NCBI GenBank assembly: GCA_012842605.1
Contig: DUSN01000080.1
Span: 111,132 to 175,131 of the forward strand
Direction: 5' to 3'
DNA: 64,000 nucleotides
From: Clostridiales bacterium
GTDB taxonomy: Bacteria > Bacillota > Clostridia > Caldicoprobacterales > DTU083
Shown here: one piece after another, positions 9,750-19,452 of the stretch
Layout: each line of letters opens with the position of its first letter
Position numbering within the stretch: position 1 is the first letter of the stretch
Notes under the pieces: model-generated
Told to the model about the DNA's origin: nothing
The model's database searches: none
Seen by the model: only the letters and a program-made list of their open reading frames with translations
Position numbers and translations under genes: made by a program

Positions 9750-11551
9750 GCAATAAGAGTGAAATTACCATAGGAAAAACGCTTAGAATGCTGTTAACCC
9801 TGATATGGAAACTGGATAAAGCATACTTTTTCATACTTGTTTTTGCGTCCCTGGCAACTGCCTCCAATACCATTTTCAATCTCTTCATACCCAAAATCCT
9901 GATTAACGGTTTTGAGTGGGGTTGGAAGGCTGATGAATTTGTCATTGCCATACTCGCCCTTGCTGCAGCCAAGTATGTATTGCTTCAGCTGAGGGCCTTC
10001 AGCGGAAGGCAGGAATCCATACATCAGCACCTATTGCAGGAAAAAGTCCCCATGGCTTTTGCCAAAAAGGTTATGAGCATTGACTATGCCAACCTGGAAG
10101 ATGCAAAGGTGCTTGACCTCAAGGAACGTGCAATTTTTCCTGTAACCACTTATGGAGCCCTGCTGCAGCTCCTGTCCAGCGCAGTGGAATTCTTAGCCTC
10201 GTTGTTTACAATAACGACCGTTGCATCAATTCTTGTCTCCTTCAGCCCGCTGTTTACCCTGGCGGTATTTGTTCTGACTGTCATTGCATTATTGCTGTCC
10301 GCCCGTTTTATGAAAGTAATGAAGGATGTTACCGAGAACCTGATTCCAATAAACCGGAGATATGGATACTATATTGAGACAGCCAGCGCCCCGTCTTTTC
10401 AGAAAGATTATCGAATTTACGGCATGCATCAGGTCATGACCAGGAAAATTAATGAATATACGAATGAAATTTACAACTGGCTTAACAACATCTATGTGGT
10501 TCAGGGCAATACAGATTCAATTCAGGCCTTGCTAACAGGCATTACCCGATTCATCACCTACAGCTATGTGGCCCTGCGTGTTTTGTCCAGCCGGTTTGGA
10601 ATGCAGATAACCTTAGGTGATTTCTCCATAATAGTAGGTGCAGCCGAGTCCTTTGGCAATGCATTCAGGGGTGTTGTCATGAACCTGATTACAGCAGGCC
10701 AGGCTGTCAGCTACTTAAAGCCATTCTTCCAGTTTATGTCCATACCGGATACTGCTGAAAAAAGCGGAACGGCAAAACCTGAGCCTCTTCAAACCCTTGC
10801 ATTTGAAAATGTTACTTTTTCTTACCCGAATACTGATCGCATTGTTCTTGACAACATCTCCTTTGAAATTCACAGGGGAGAGAAGATATCCATAGTCGGC
10901 CTGAACAATGCGGGAAAATCTACCATTGTAAAGCTTATCTGCAGGCTGTTTGAACCGGACAGCGGCAGGATTTTATGGAACGGCACAGACATCCGGCAAT
11001 TCGATTACGATGCCTATATCGATATGCTCTCCTGTGTCTTTCAGGATTTTCAGCTCTTTCCATTTACTGTGCGTGAGAATATTGACACGGAATATGCTCG
11101 GTTGAATCAGGCTGATAATTCGGAGGGAGTCTGGAAGGTGCTTGATGATGTGGGATTGAGAGCGGCAATAGAAGCTCTGCCGGGCAAAATAGACACTTAT
11201 ATGGACAAATCCCTTTATGAAGACGCTTCGGATTTTTCCGGCGGACAAAAGCAGAAAATTGCCATAGCACGTTCGATATACAAGAAAGCAGACCTGGTCA
11301 TTCTGGATGAACCAACTGCAGCCTTGGATCCGCTGGCAGAAAGTGAGGTTTATGAGCATTTCAACGAGCTTACCAGGAGCAAAACCACGATATTTATTTC
11401 CCATCGCATGAGTTCATCCATTTTCTGCGACCGCATTCTGCTGCTGCAGGATGGCAGGATAGCTGCCTTTGACAGCCATGAGAACCTCATGAAGGGTGAC
11501 AACCTGTACCGCGAGTTGTTTGAGACCCAGGCCAGGAACTATAGAAATTAA
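9746..11551 (+). CDS. ABC exporter subunit 2 (fused permease-ATPase)
   Basis: A 601-residue partner of the preceding half-transporter, starting within its stop codon (ATGA overlap). The membrane domain spans roughly residues 15-330. The ATPase has Walker A GLNNAGKST from residue 385, signature FSGGQKQK from 497, catalytic Glu522 in LDEPTAALD and His in FISHRMSS. Because both ATPases keep a catalytic Glu and a usual signature, neither site looks degenerate, unlike many heterodimeric exporters. No substrate-specific gene (lantibiotic, bacteriocin or protease domain) lies nearby. The operon ends in an AT-rich stretch without a convincing hairpin before the purine riboswitch promoter. Confidence 0.9.
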   Translation: MSNKSEITIGKTLRMLLTLIWKLDKAYFFILVFASLATASNTIFNLFIPKILINGFEWGWKADEFVIAILALAAAKYVLLQLRAFSGRQESIHQHLLQEKVPMAFAKKVMSIDYANLEDAKVLDLKERAIFPVTTYGALLQLLSSAVEFLASLFTITTVASILVSFSPLFTLAVFVLTVIALLLSARFMKVMKDVTENLIPINRRYGYYIETASAPSFQKDYRIYGMHQVMTRKINEYTNEIYNWLNNIYVVQGNTDSIQALLTGITRFITYSYVALRVLSSRFGMQITLGDFSIIVGAAESFGNAFRGVVMNLITAGQAVSYLKPFFQFMSIPDTAEKSGTAKPEPLQTLAFENVTFSYPNTDRIVLDNISFEIHRGEKISIVGLNNAGKSTIVKLICRLFEPDSGRILWNGTDIRQFDYDAYIDMLSCVFQDFQLFPFTVRENIDTEYARLNQADNSEGVWKVLDDVGLRAAIEALPGKIDTYMDKSLYEDASDFSGGQKQKIAIARSIYKKADLVILDEPTAALDPLAESEVYEHFNELTRSKTTIFISHRMSSSIFCDRILLLQDGRIAAFDSHENLMKGDNLYRELFETQARNYRN

Positions 11552-11618
11552 TGCAATAAGAAATATGCCAAAAAGACGAACATTAATTAAATATATATAT
11601 AAATAGTTCGCAATTTTA

Positions 11619-11647
11619 TTGACAATCATTTATATATCTGATATATT
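11619..11647 (+). promoter_or_regulatory. Promoter of the pur operon
   Basis: TTGACA at 11619 and TATATT at 11642 with an exact 17-base spacer, 20 bases upstream of the purine aptamer. It is a strong vegetative-type promoter. Confidence 0.75.
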
Positions 11648-11667
11648 GATAGTGTAAAACTGAACAA

Positions 11668-11738
11668 ACTCATATAATCCTGATAATTGGTTCGGGAGTT
11701 TCTACCGGGCAGCCGTAACTGCCCGACTATGAGTGAAT
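11668..11738 (+). promoter_or_regulatory. Guanine-class purine riboswitch upstream of purE
   Basis: The P1 strands ACTCAT (11668) and ATGAGT (11729) pair. Between them are the invariant TATAATC and GTTTCTACC junction segments and the CGACTATG 3' junction. The base that selects the ligand is C in GACTATG, which in this RNA class pairs with guanine or hypoxanthine. The 200-base leader that follows contains a candidate terminator at 11853-11899, so guanine binding is expected to switch off purECFMNHD by attenuation. Confidence 0.95.
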
Positions 11739-11852
11739 TTTTGCCGCCTCCCGGCTGGATATGGCGCTTTTTCCTTTTCTCATTTTTCTCCCTTTTATAA
11801 TTGGAAAAGCAGGCTATTTCAGCCGGTTAATATCTATTTGTTTTTGTAATGG

Positions 11853-11899
11853 AGCGCACGATTCACGGCTTTGTCGGGGGTCATGCGCTAAGTTTTTTT
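11853..11899 (+). terminator. Candidate riboswitch-controlled terminator before purE
   Basis: AGCGCA (11853) pairs with TGCGCT (11884) around a 25-base loop, followed by seven T residues. The loop contains ATTCAC, complementary to GTGAAT at 11733-11738 at the 3' edge of aptamer stem P1, giving a possible antiterminator. A second, weaker hairpin followed by TTTTT lies near 11743-11771. Which one acts is not decidable by eye. Confidence 0.6.
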
Positions 11900-11937
11900 A
11901 CACATGCTCTGAGATTTATTAATGGAGGTACAATTCA

Positions 11938-12444
11938 ATGACCAACAAATACAAAGTTGCCGTAGTTATGGGCAGTGATTCCGATTTTCCCATTCTTAAA
12001 AAATGTATAAAAATACTTAAGGAATTTAGTGTTGAAACAGAGGTTCATGTTATTTCAGCTCACCGCACGCCCAGTCGTGCAGAAAGCCTGGCAAAAAACG
12101 CCCAGGCAGAGGGTATAGGTGTCATTATTGCAGCTGCCGGCAAAGCAGCGCATCTGGCCGGAGTGCTTGCAGCCAATACAATAGTTCCGGTCATTGGACT
12201 TCCCATCCATTCTTCTACCCTGGACGGTCTGGATGCACTGCTTTCAACAGTGCAGATGCCCAAGGGAGTACCGGTAGCCACTGTTGCCATAAACGGTGCA
12301 GAAAATGCAGCCCTGCTGGCGGTGCAGATACTCTCCCTTGCTCAGCCTGAGCTGAAAGTGAAGCTTCAGGAGTATAAGGACAAAATGGCACAGGAAGTTG
12401 CGGAAAAAGACATGATGATTAAAGAGGAGGTAAAGCAGATATGA
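11938..12444 (+). CDS. purE: N5-carboxyaminoimidazole ribonucleotide mutase PurE
   Basis: A 168-residue enzyme of de novo purine synthesis that moves the carboxyl group of N5-CAIR to give CAIR. The SDSDFP phosphate-binding start, SAHRTP with the catalytic His, and the [12 protein letters not shown] plus [13 protein letters not shown] segments fit class I (bacterial) PurE. The GGAGGTACA ribosome site precedes the ATG at 11938. The stop overlaps purC by four bases. Class I enzymes usually work with PurK, but no purK lies in this operon; it is either elsewhere or replaced by high CO2. Confidence 0.97.
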   Translation: MTNKYKVAVVMGSDSDFPILKKCIKILKEFSVETEVHVISAHRTPSRAESLAKNAQAEGIGVIIAAAGKAAHLAGVLAANTIVPVIGLPIHSSTLDGLDALLSTVQMPKGVPVATVAINGAENAALLAVQILSLAQPELKVKLQEYKDKMAQEVAEKDMMIKEEVKQI

Positions 12445-13145
12445 AAAAACTGGAGCAAATATACGAAGGAAAGGCTAAGAAAGTCTATTTAACTGATAAT
12501 CCTGATTATGTAATAGTTGAATACAAGGATGATGCCACTGCCTTCAATGGTCTTAAAAAAGGCCGGATACTGGGCAAGGGCGTTGTTAACAACCGGGTTT
12601 CCAATCACTTGTTCAAGCTGCTGGAAAGCAAAGGCATACCAACCCACTATGTACAGGAAATCAGCGACCGTGAGACAATAGTAAAAAGAGTGGAAATTGT
12701 ACCCGTGGAAGTTATCGTCAGAAACATAGCCGCCGGCAGCCTGAGCAAGCGTCTGGGAATTGCAGAAGGAACCCGTCTGGAACCTGTTGTGCTGGAGTTC
12801 TGCTATAAGAATGATGCCCTGGGCGATCCGATGATTAATGATTACCATGTTTATGCAATGAAGCTTGCCACTGAGGAAGAAATTGCTGCAATTAAGGTAA
12901 TCTCTTTAAAGGTAAATGAAATTTTGACAGAATACATGAAAGAAACCGGGGTGGACCTGGTAGACTTTAAACTGGAATTCGGACGTTTTCACGGAAAGAT
13001 TATTCTGGCAGATGAAATATCACCTGATACCTGCCGCTTCTGGGACAGCAAAACCGGCCGCAAGCTGGACAAGGACCGCTTCCGTATGGATCTTGGAGAT
13101 GTGGAAGAAGCCTATGCAGACATTATGAAGAGACTGCTGGGATAA
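12441..13145 (+). CDS. purC: SAICAR synthetase PurC
   Basis: A 234-residue ATP-dependent ligase joining CAIR and aspartate to give SAICAR. The YEGKAKKVY start, [19 protein letters not shown] and [10 protein letters not shown] segments are diagnostic, and the length is the usual one for single-domain bacterial PurC. Translation is coupled to purE through an ATGA overlap with an AGAGGAGG-like site just upstream. The SAICAR product needs PurB, which is not in the window. Confidence 0.98.
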   Translation: MKKLEQIYEGKAKKVYLTDNPDYVIVEYKDDATAFNGLKKGRILGKGVVNNRVSNHLFKLLESKGIPTHYVQEISDRETIVKRVEIVPVEVIVRNIAAGSLSKRLGIAEGTRLEPVVLEFCYKNDALGDPMINDYHVYAMKLATEEEIAAIKVISLKVNEILTEYMKETGVDLVDFKLEFGRFHGKIILADEISPDTCRFWDSKTGRKLDKDRFRMDLGDVEEAYADIMKRLLG

Positions 13146-13171
13146 AAGAGCGGCAGTTATTGATATGCAAT

Positions 13172-14575
13172 TTGCTAAGAATAAAAGACTATAAGAAAGA
13201 GGAATGCATCGTGATAGGCATATACGACAAGAACGGACTGGGAGTTCATGAAATTGTATACTTCGGTTTGTTTGCCCTGCAGCATCGCGGACAGGAAAGT
13301 GCCGGTATGGCTGTATCTGACGGCAAAAATATACTTTATCACAAGGGTATGGGCCTGGTTGCAGAGGTTTTTGACGATAAGGCAATGTCTGAACTGAAAG
13401 GCGGAAAGGCAGCCATAGGACATGTGAAATATACGACGAAAAGTGACAGAATGTACGCTAATGCCCAGCCTCTTGTTACCAAGTATAAAAAAGGCTCTAT
13501 GGCACTGGCTCAAAACGGCAGGCTTGTCAACTCCCAATCTCTGAAAAGGGAACTGGAAGATGCAGGTATCATATTTCAGACCAATCTTGATATTGAGGTC
13601 ATAGCCAACCTGATTGCAAGAAATATAGATCTGGGTCTTGAAGAAGCTTTAAAGAAAATGATGAGCAGGGTGCTTGGAGCTTTTGCGCTTCTTATCATGA
13701 CAGAGGACAAGCTGATTGCCATAAGGGATCCTCATGGAATTTCGCCTTTAGCCCTGGGCAAGCTTGAGGATTCATACGTAGTTGCAGCAGAAACCTGTAC
13801 ATTTGATACCATAGGTGCGGATTATATCCGGGATGTTAAGCCGGGCGAAATTCTTATCATTGATGACACCGGCCTTACATCCGTTCAGACACCGGTACCG
13901 CTTAATTCGGCATTATGTGTATTCGAATTTGTATACTATGCCCGGACTGACAGCACCATAGACGGCATCAGCGTTTATATGGCAAGGAAGGAAGCCGGTG
14001 CCAGACTGGCTGCAGAACACCCGGTGGAAGCCGATATGGTAATAGGGGTTCCCGACTCAGGCACCACTGCCGCAATAGGTTATGCAGAAGCATCCGGTAT
14101 TCCGTATGGAGAAGGCTTTATCAAGAACAGGTATGTCGGAAGAACCTTCATACGGCCCAGTCAGCATATGAGGGAGCAGGGAGTAAGGATTAAGCTCAAT
14201 GCTCTCCGGCGCATGGTAAAGGGAAAGAGGATAGTGGTAGTTGATGACTCCATTGTACGGGGAACTACCAGCAAGAAAATAGTTGAAATGCTGCGCCTGG
14301 CAGGAGCAAAGGAAGTACACATGCGAATCAGCTCACCGCCTGTCCGGTTCCCCTGTTTCTATGGAATTGATATTGACACCTCTGACCAGTTAATTGGGTT
14401 TTCCTACGATGTAGATGAAATATGCAGAATTATCGGTGCTGATTCCCTGGGATACTTAGGCCTTGAAGGGCTGATGAAAACCGTTGAGGGCAGCGGATGC
14501 GGATTCTGCCGCGGTTGTTTCAACGGAGACTATCCGATTGATGTAAATGTCCATGCACAAAATCCGGAGGTATGA
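13172..14575 (+). CDS. purF: Amidophosphoribosyltransferase PurF with an altered glutaminase site
   Basis: The first committed enzyme of purine synthesis, converting PRPP and glutamine to phosphoribosylamine. I place the start at TTG 13172, which gives an 11-residue propeptide ending in Glu-Glu before Cys12, the same layout as the Bacillus enzyme where the propeptide is removed to expose the nucleophile. TTG 13160 is an alternative; GTG 13211 has a better ribosome site but would delete the Cys. The glutaminase half departs from the norm: CIVIGI instead of CGVFGI, GHVKYTT instead of GHVRY, AQNG instead of AHNG, HGISPL instead of GxRPL. The synthase half is normal, with VVVDDSIVRGTTS as PRPP loop and the iron-sulfur cysteines (CVFEF, PCFYG, CGFCRGC) present. 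Confidence 0.9.
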   Translation: MLRIKDYKKEECIVIGIYDKNGLGVHEIVYFGLFALQHRGQESAGMAVSDGKNILYHKGMGLVAEVFDDKAMSELKGGKAAIGHVKYTTKSDRMYANAQPLVTKYKKGSMALAQNGRLVNSQSLKRELEDAGIIFQTNLDIEVIANLIARNIDLGLEEALKKMMSRVLGAFALLIMTEDKLIAIRDPHGISPLALGKLEDSYVVAAETCTFDTIGADYIRDVKPGEILIIDDTGLTSVQTPVPLNSALCVFEFVYYARTDSTIDGISVYMARKEAGARLAAEHPVEADMVIGVPDSGTTAAIGYAEASGIPYGEGFIKNRYVGRTFIRPSQHMREQGVRIKLNALRRMVKGKRIVVVDDSIVRGTTSKKIVEMLRLAGAKEVHMRISSPPVRFPCFYGIDIDTSDQLIGFSYDVDEICRIIGADSLGYLGLEGLMKTVEGSGCGFCRGCFNGDYPIDVNVHAQNPEV

Positions 14576-14578
14576 GAA

Positions 14579-15604
14579 ATGGGAATTAATTATAAGGATG
14601 CAGGAGTAGACGTGGAGGCAGGTTATGAAGCTGTAAGGCAGATGAAGCAATATGTCTCCAGGACCTTTACCCCCAATGTAATAGGCGGAATCGGCGGATT
14701 CGGTGGATTGTTTTCATTGGACACCACGGGGATAGAAGAGCCGGTTCTGGTAGCCGGAACCGACGGAGTGGGCACAAAGCTAAAGATAGCATTTATGATG
14801 GAGCGGCATGACACAATCGGTATAGACTGCGTAGCCATGTGCGTTAATGATTTGATCTGCCAGGGAGCCAAACCGCTTTTCTTTCTGGATTATATAGCGG
14901 TTGGAAAACTGGTGCCCGAACAGGTAGCTCAGATTGTAAAGGGAATATCGGAAGGATGCATAGAAAGCGGCTGTGCCCTGATTGGAGGAGAAACAGCTGA
15001 AATGCCCGGATTTTACCGGATCGGCGAGTATGATGTTGCTGGTTTTGCCGTAGGCATTGCAGACAGGAAAAAGCTGATAGACGGGTCCGGCATCAAGTCG
15101 GGGGATGCACTTGTCGGCATTGCATCCAGCGGGGTACACAGCAATGGATATTCCCTGGTTCGAAAGCTTTTGGTGGAGGAATCCAATCGATTGTCTGAGT
15201 TCAATGAAAAGCTGGGCACTACCATAGGTGAAGAGCTTCTCAAGCCCACCCGGATCTATGTTAAAGGCATACTGGAATTGATGAAGCATTTTACAATTAA
15301 AGGAATATCCCATATTACAGGCGGCGGCTTCATAGAGAATATTCCCAGGATGCTTCCCGAAGGCCTGTCTGCAAGTATCCGGAGAGGCAGCTGGCCTATA
15401 CTCCCCATCTTTTCCCTGCTCCGGGAGGCAGGACAGATAGAGGAGCGCAGCATGTACAATACATTTAATATGGGCATCGGTATGGTGCTGGCCTGTGAAG
15501 CAGGGCAGGAAAATGAGATAATATCCTGCCTGAAAGAAACCGGATATCAGGCCTATGCCATAGGCAGTGTTTCCGCAGGCCGGGAAGGCGTGGTGCTGAG
15601 ATGA
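14579..15604 (+). CDS. purM: AIR synthetase PurM
   Basis: A 341-residue ATP-dependent cyclase turning FGAM into AIR. The protein starts [13 protein letters not shown], followed by [11 protein letters not shown], the ATP-site segment [10 protein letters not shown], and [11 protein letters not shown], all typical. Its own GGAGG overlaps the purF stop region and the last bases overlap the purN start (ATGA), so translation is coupled on both sides. Length is normal. Confidence 0.98.
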   Translation: MGINYKDAGVDVEAGYEAVRQMKQYVSRTFTPNVIGGIGGFGGLFSLDTTGIEEPVLVAGTDGVGTKLKIAFMMERHDTIGIDCVAMCVNDLICQGAKPLFFLDYIAVGKLVPEQVAQIVKGISEGCIESGCALIGGETAEMPGFYRIGEYDVAGFAVGIADRKKLIDGSGIKSGDALVGIASSGVHSNGYSLVRKLLVEESNRLSEFNEKLGTTIGEELLKPTRIYVKGILELMKHFTIKGISHITGGGFIENIPRMLPEGLSASIRRGSWPILPIFSLLREAGQIEERSMYNTFNMGIGMVLACEAGQENEIISCLKETGYQAYAIGSVSAGREGVVLR

Positions 15605-16221
15605 AGGGCATCGGTGTATTGATTTCAGGCGGCGGCACCAATCTGCAGGCAATTATGGATGCCATAGACCAGGGCAGGATTCCTGCCAGAATAAATGTGG
15701 TGATTTCGGACAGGCCTGATGCCTATGGGCTTGTACGGGCGGAAAAAAGAGGAATACCTGCATTTTGCATAAACAGGAAGCAGTATGCAGATTCTTATGC
15801 CTTTAACCGGGCCATACTGGAGAAGCTGAAGGAATACAAGGCAGAATATGTTGTTCTGGCCGGATACTTAAGCATACTCTCTCCTGAATTAGTTGAATGC
15901 TATCGCAACAGGATTATAAACATACATCCATCCTTAATCCCGGCTTTTTGCGGCATGGGTTTCTACGGACATAAAGTGCATCAGGCGGTCCTGGACTATG
16001 GTGCAAGGCTGACAGGTGCCACGGTTCATTTTGTTGACGAAGGAGCGGACACCGGTCCAATAATCTTTCAAAAGTCCGTGGAAGTGATGCCTGATGATAC
16101 TGCCGAAACCTTGTCTCAGCGGGTACTCAAGGTAGAGCATGAAATCCTGCCCAGGGCAGTAGCCCTGCTGGTTCAGGACAAAATCAAGGTTTCGGGCCGT
16201 AAAGTAATTATTGAGGAGTGA
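15601..16221 (+). CDS. purN: GAR transformylase PurN
   Basis: A 206-residue transferase that formylates glycinamide ribonucleotide with 10-formyltetrahydrofolate. The opening [13 protein letters not shown], the catalytic Asn/His in [10 protein letters not shown], and the catalytic Asp in [11 protein letters not shown] are all visible. The start ATG overlaps the purM stop. The sequence [10 protein letters not shown] replaces the more usual PAFxGxxxxx loop, as in other Clostridia. It depends on formate activation, which is not encoded here. Confidence 0.97.
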   Translation: MKGIGVLISGGGTNLQAIMDAIDQGRIPARINVVISDRPDAYGLVRAEKRGIPAFCINRKQYADSYAFNRAILEKLKEYKAEYVVLAGYLSILSPELVECYRNRIINIHPSLIPAFCGMGFYGHKVHQAVLDYGARLTGATVHFVDEGADTGPIIFQKSVEVMPDDTAETLSQRVLKVEHEILPRAVALLVQDKIKVSGRKVIIEE

Positions 16222-16228
16222 GAGAGAA

Positions 16229-17776
16229 ATGGCAAAGAAACGTGCAATAATCAGTGTATCTGACAAAACCGGAATAGTTGAGCTGGCACGAGAATTGGAG
16301 CAGCTTTCCTTTGAAATCCTTTCTACCGGGGGAACGGCAGCAGCATTAAAGAATGCAGGGATTCAGGTAACAAATATCAGTGATGTAACCGGTTTTCCGG
16401 AATGCCTGGACGGACGTGTAAAGACCCTTCATCCGAAGATTCATGGAGGAATCCTTGCAATCAGGGACAATCCGGAGCATATGCGGCAGTTGGAAGATCT
16501 GCATATCGACACTATTGATCTGGTGATAATCAATCTGTATCCCTTCCGTCAGACAATATTAAAGGAAAACGTCACCCTGGAGGAAGCAATTGAAAACATA
16601 GATATCGGCGGGCCGACCATGCTTCGTGCTGCAGCCAAGAATTATCAGGATGTAGCTGTAGTGGTAGATCCTGCAGATTATGCAATTGTACTTGATGAGC
16701 TCAGAAACGGAGAAATCCGGAGGGAGACCAAGTTCTACCTGGCAGTCAAGGTATTTGAGCTGACAGCACATTATGATGCATTAATTGCACAATATCTGAG
16801 GGAGCAGCTAAAGTCAGAAGACTTTCCTAAGCTGCTTACAATGACCTTTGAAAAACAGCAGGACATGCGGTATGGAGAAAATCCTCATCAGAAGGCGGTA
16901 TTCTACAGGGAAATCCGTCCCGTGGCAGGCAGCCTGCCAACCGCAAAGCAATTGCACGGGAAGGAATTGTCATTTAACAACATAAATGATACCAACGGAG
17001 CTCTTGACCTGCTCAGGGAATTTGACCAGCCTGCCGTAGTTGCGGTTAAGCATGCCAATCCCTGCGGTGTCGGCACAGCAGACAATATTTATGATGCATG
17101 GAAAAAAGCATATGATGCTGACCCGGTTTCCATCTTTGGCGGAATTGTGGCTGCGAACAGAGAAATTGACGCCAAAACTGCAAGTGAGATAAATGAAATC
17201 TTTATTGAAATAGTTGTTGCTCCCGGCTACACGGAAGAAGCCCTTGAGATTCTCAGGCAGAAAAAGAATATCAGAATTTTGGAGCTGAAGGATATATCAG
17301 CACCATTGCCTTCAAATGCATGGGACATGAAAAAGACCTTAGGCGGCTTGCTGGTGCAGGAGGCTGACAGCAAGCTGCTGCCGGATGATCAGCCCTGGCA
17401 GGTAGTTACGGACAGGCAGCCCACTGAAAAGGAATTAGAGGATTTGCTGTTTGCATGGAAAATTGTCAAGCATGTAAAATCAAACGGAATTGCAATAGCA
17501 AAAGACGGACAGTCTCTGGGAATCGGGCCCGGACAGGTTAACCGAATCTGGGCGGTAGAGCAGGCCATTGATCGAAGCGGTGAAAAGGTACAGGGAGCTG
17601 TATTGGCGTCCGATGCCTTCTTCCCCTTTGACGACTGTGTGGAGGCTGCTGCAAAGGCGGGCATTACTGCAATCATCCAGCCGGGAGGTTCTATTAAGGA
17701 CCAGCTGTCCATAGATGCATGCAACCGGTATGGAATAGCAATGATATTTACCGGAATGCGGCATTTCAAACACTAA
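16229..17776 (+). CDS. purH: Bifunctional AICAR transformylase / IMP cyclohydrolase PurH
   Basis: A 515-residue enzyme for the last two steps to IMP. The N-terminal MGS-like cyclohydrolase domain starts [13 protein letters not shown] and contains STGGTAAAL and ITDVTGFPE-type residues; the transformylase domain carries [19 protein letters not shown] and KHANPCGVG with the catalytic Lys-His. I choose ATG 16229 because GAGGAG sits 10 bases before it; the upstream in-frame TTG at 16211 lies inside purN and lacks a site. It overlaps no gene and follows purN by 7 bases. Confidence 0.98.
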   Translation: MAKKRAIISVSDKTGIVELARELEQLSFEILSTGGTAAALKNAGIQVTNISDVTGFPECLDGRVKTLHPKIHGGILAIRDNPEHMRQLEDLHIDTIDLVIINLYPFRQTILKENVTLEEAIENIDIGGPTMLRAAAKNYQDVAVVVDPADYAIVLDELRNGEIRRETKFYLAVKVFELTAHYDALIAQYLREQLKSEDFPKLLTMTFEKQQDMRYGENPHQKAVFYREIRPVAGSLPTAKQLHGKELSFNNINDTNGALDLLREFDQPAVVAVKHANPCGVGTADNIYDAWKKAYDADPVSIFGGIVAANREIDAKTASEINEIFIEIVVAPGYTEEALEILRQKKNIRILELKDISAPLPSNAWDMKKTLGGLLVQEADSKLLPDDQPWQVVTDRQPTEKELEDLLFAWKIVKHVKSNGIAIAKDGQSLGIGPGQVNRIWAVEQAIDRSGEKVQGAVLASDAFFPFDDCVEAAAKAGITAIIQPGGSIKDQLSIDACNRYGIAMIFTGMRHFKH

Positions 17777-17795
17777 TAAAGTGAGGGAGTTTAAT

Positions 17796-19037
17796 ATGAA
17801 GGTACTGGTAGTAGGCGGAGGAGGCAGGGAGCACGCCATAGTATGGAAGCTCAGCCAAAGTCCCCGTGTTGCAAAACTGTATTGTGCACCCGGAAACGGC
17901 GGTATTGCCTCCCTTGCTGAATGTGTCAATATAAAGGCAACGGATTTGGAAGGAATAGCTGCGTTCGCTAAGGAAAATCAGATCGACCTGACGGTGGTGG
18001 CCCCTGATGACCCTCTTGCCATGGGCATGGTGGACAGGCTGGAGGTTGAAGGGCTGTGTGCTTTCGGACCACGGAAGGCTGCTGCTGAACTGGAATCCAG
18101 CAAGGTGTTTGCAAAGCAGTTTATGAAAAAATACGGGATACCGTCTGCAAAATATGAAGCCTTTGACCGGTATGAGGATGCAGTATCTTATCTTGCGCAA
18201 TCGCAGTTTCCTATAGTTATAAAAGCTGACGGACTGGCTTTGGGCAAGGGTGTTGTTATAGCCTTTTCCTTAGAAGAAGGCATCACAGCCGTTAAAGAAA
18301 TGATGCTGGACCGTAAATTCGGGGATGCAGGCAAAAGGGTTTTGATAGAAGAATTTTTAACCGGTCCTGAGGTTTCCATCCTTGCTTTTACCGATGGCAA
18401 TACTTTTGTGCCCATGGTAAGCTCGCAGGACCACAAAAGAGCCTATGATAATGATGAAGGACCCAACACCGGCGGTATGGGTGCCTTTTCTCCCAGCCGT
18501 TACTATACACCTGAAATTGCTCAATATGTGGAGAAGAATATAATAGAACCCACCATTCGCGGCATGCGGGAGGAAGGCAGAACGTTTCAGGGAGTTATTT
18601 ATTTCGGTCTTATGCTGACGCCATCCGGTCCAAAGGTGCTGGAATACAATGCACGGTTTGGAGATCCGGAGACACAGGTAGTATTGCCCAGGCTGAAGAC
18701 AGATCTGTTGGAAATCATGGAAGCGGTTATCGAAAAAAGGCTGAATCAGGTACGGATACAATGGGATGACAGGGCTGCGGTCTGTGTTGTACTGGCTTCT
18801 GCCGGTTATCCCGGAAGCTACAGGAAGGGCCTGCCCATCGAAATTAATACAGACTGCCTTATTTTTCATGCCGGAACTAAAAGGACGGAACACGGCCTGG
18901 TTACCGACGGCGGCCGGGTTTTGGGTGTAACAGCCCTGGGAGAGAACGTAGAGGATTGTGTTCGTAAGGTATATGAACATATCAAGTCCATCCATTTTGA
19001 AGGCATGCATTACAGAAGGGATATAGGCAGAAAATAA
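17796..19037 (+). CDS. purD: GAR synthetase PurD
   Basis: A 413-residue ATP-grasp ligase joining phosphoribosylamine and glycine. VLVVGGGGREHAIVWKL opens the protein, followed by the ATP-grasp segments IKADGLALGKGV, EEFLTGPEVS and EYNARFGDPETQ. ATG 17796 is preferred over GTG 17781 because GAGGGAG lies 7 bases upstream and the protein then begins at the conserved Met. It is the last gene of the pur operon. purB, purSQL or purL, and purK are not in this cluster and must lie elsewhere. Confidence 0.97.
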   Translation: MKVLVVGGGGREHAIVWKLSQSPRVAKLYCAPGNGGIASLAECVNIKATDLEGIAAFAKENQIDLTVVAPDDPLAMGMVDRLEVEGLCAFGPRKAAAELESSKVFAKQFMKKYGIPSAKYEAFDRYEDAVSYLAQSQFPIVIKADGLALGKGVVIAFSLEEGITAVKEMMLDRKFGDAGKRVLIEEFLTGPEVSILAFTDGNTFVPMVSSQDHKRAYDNDEGPNTGGMGAFSPSRYYTPEIAQYVEKNIIEPTIRGMREEGRTFQGVIYFGLMLTPSGPKVLEYNARFGDPETQVVLPRLKTDLLEIMEAVIEKRLNQVRIQWDDRAAVCVVLASAGYPGSYRKGLPIEINTDCLIFHAGTKRTEHGLVTDGGRVLGVTALGENVEDCVRKVYEHIKSIHFEGMHYRRDIGRK

Positions 19038-19038
19038 A

Positions 19039-19056
19039 GGGAGCACGCCTGCTCCC
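19039..19056 (-). terminator. Terminator hairpin between purD and the small minus-strand gene
   Basis: GGGAGCA and TGCTCCC form a 7-bp stem with a 4-base loop. Read on the minus strand it is followed by TTTATTTT, so it ends the small minus-strand gene; on the plus strand there is no T tract, though it may still slow polymerase after purD. Confidence 0.7.
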
Positions 19057-19072
19057 TGGTATCTTACTTCGG

Positions 19073-19258
19073 TTATATGTGATCCTTGAATTCATTAAAA
19101 TCAATTTCAGGATAATCATCATACCCGTCTATTGAATAATGATCATGGTCATCCGGAGAAAGTACATTCAGGCCGTGAGATATCCCCGGGGGAAAAATGG
19201 ATGAATCCAGGGAACCGTCAATGACCAAAAAATCCTCTTCATAGGGATCGGGCTTCAT
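19073..19258 (-). CDS. Small acidic protein, unrecognised
   Basis: A 61-residue protein of very acidic composition, rich in Asp, Tyr, Pro and His, including SPDDHDHYSIDGYDDYPE. No transmembrane segment, signal peptide or known domain. It is likely real: a GGAGGTGA ribosome site stands 5 bases before the ATG at 19258, and a terminator hairpin lies just after its stop. It sits alone on the minus strand between the pur operon and the guanine-riboswitch permease. A metal-binding or spore-related small protein is possible, but nothing in the sequence decides it. Confidence 0.6.
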   Translation of the reverse strand: MKPDPYEEDFLVIDGSLDSSIFPPGISHGLNVLSPDDHDHYSIDGYDDYPEIDFNEFKDHI

Positions 19259-19390
19259 TACTGTCACCTCCGTACCTTTCATAGGCATGCAAATGAAGTC
19301 TTATTTAGTTTGGCAACTTTCATCGACTTTATTCACCAAATTGCCTGTGAACCGGAGCTCAAAACCAAGCCGATTGGCTTTAGAAATTGC

Positions 19391-19419
19391 TTGACTTTAT
19401 ACCAATGCTGGTGTAAATT
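19391..19419 (+). promoter_or_regulatory. Promoter of the purine permease
   Basis: TTGACT at 19391 and TAAATT at 19414 with a 17-base spacer, 34 bases upstream of the second purine aptamer. Confidence 0.55.
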
Positions 19420-19452
19420 AGTAATGTGATAATTGAATTATAATGTCGAATT

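Noticed and set aside
9746..11551. Degenerate ATPase site in the second exporter subunit
   Set aside because: Walker B Glu, signature and switch His are all present, so no degeneracy can be claimed.
14780..15652. A 290-codon open frame on the minus strand opposite purM/purN
   Set aside because: It lies wholly over two confident pur genes, has no ribosome site, and its protein has an implausible composition rich in Cys, His and Tyr.
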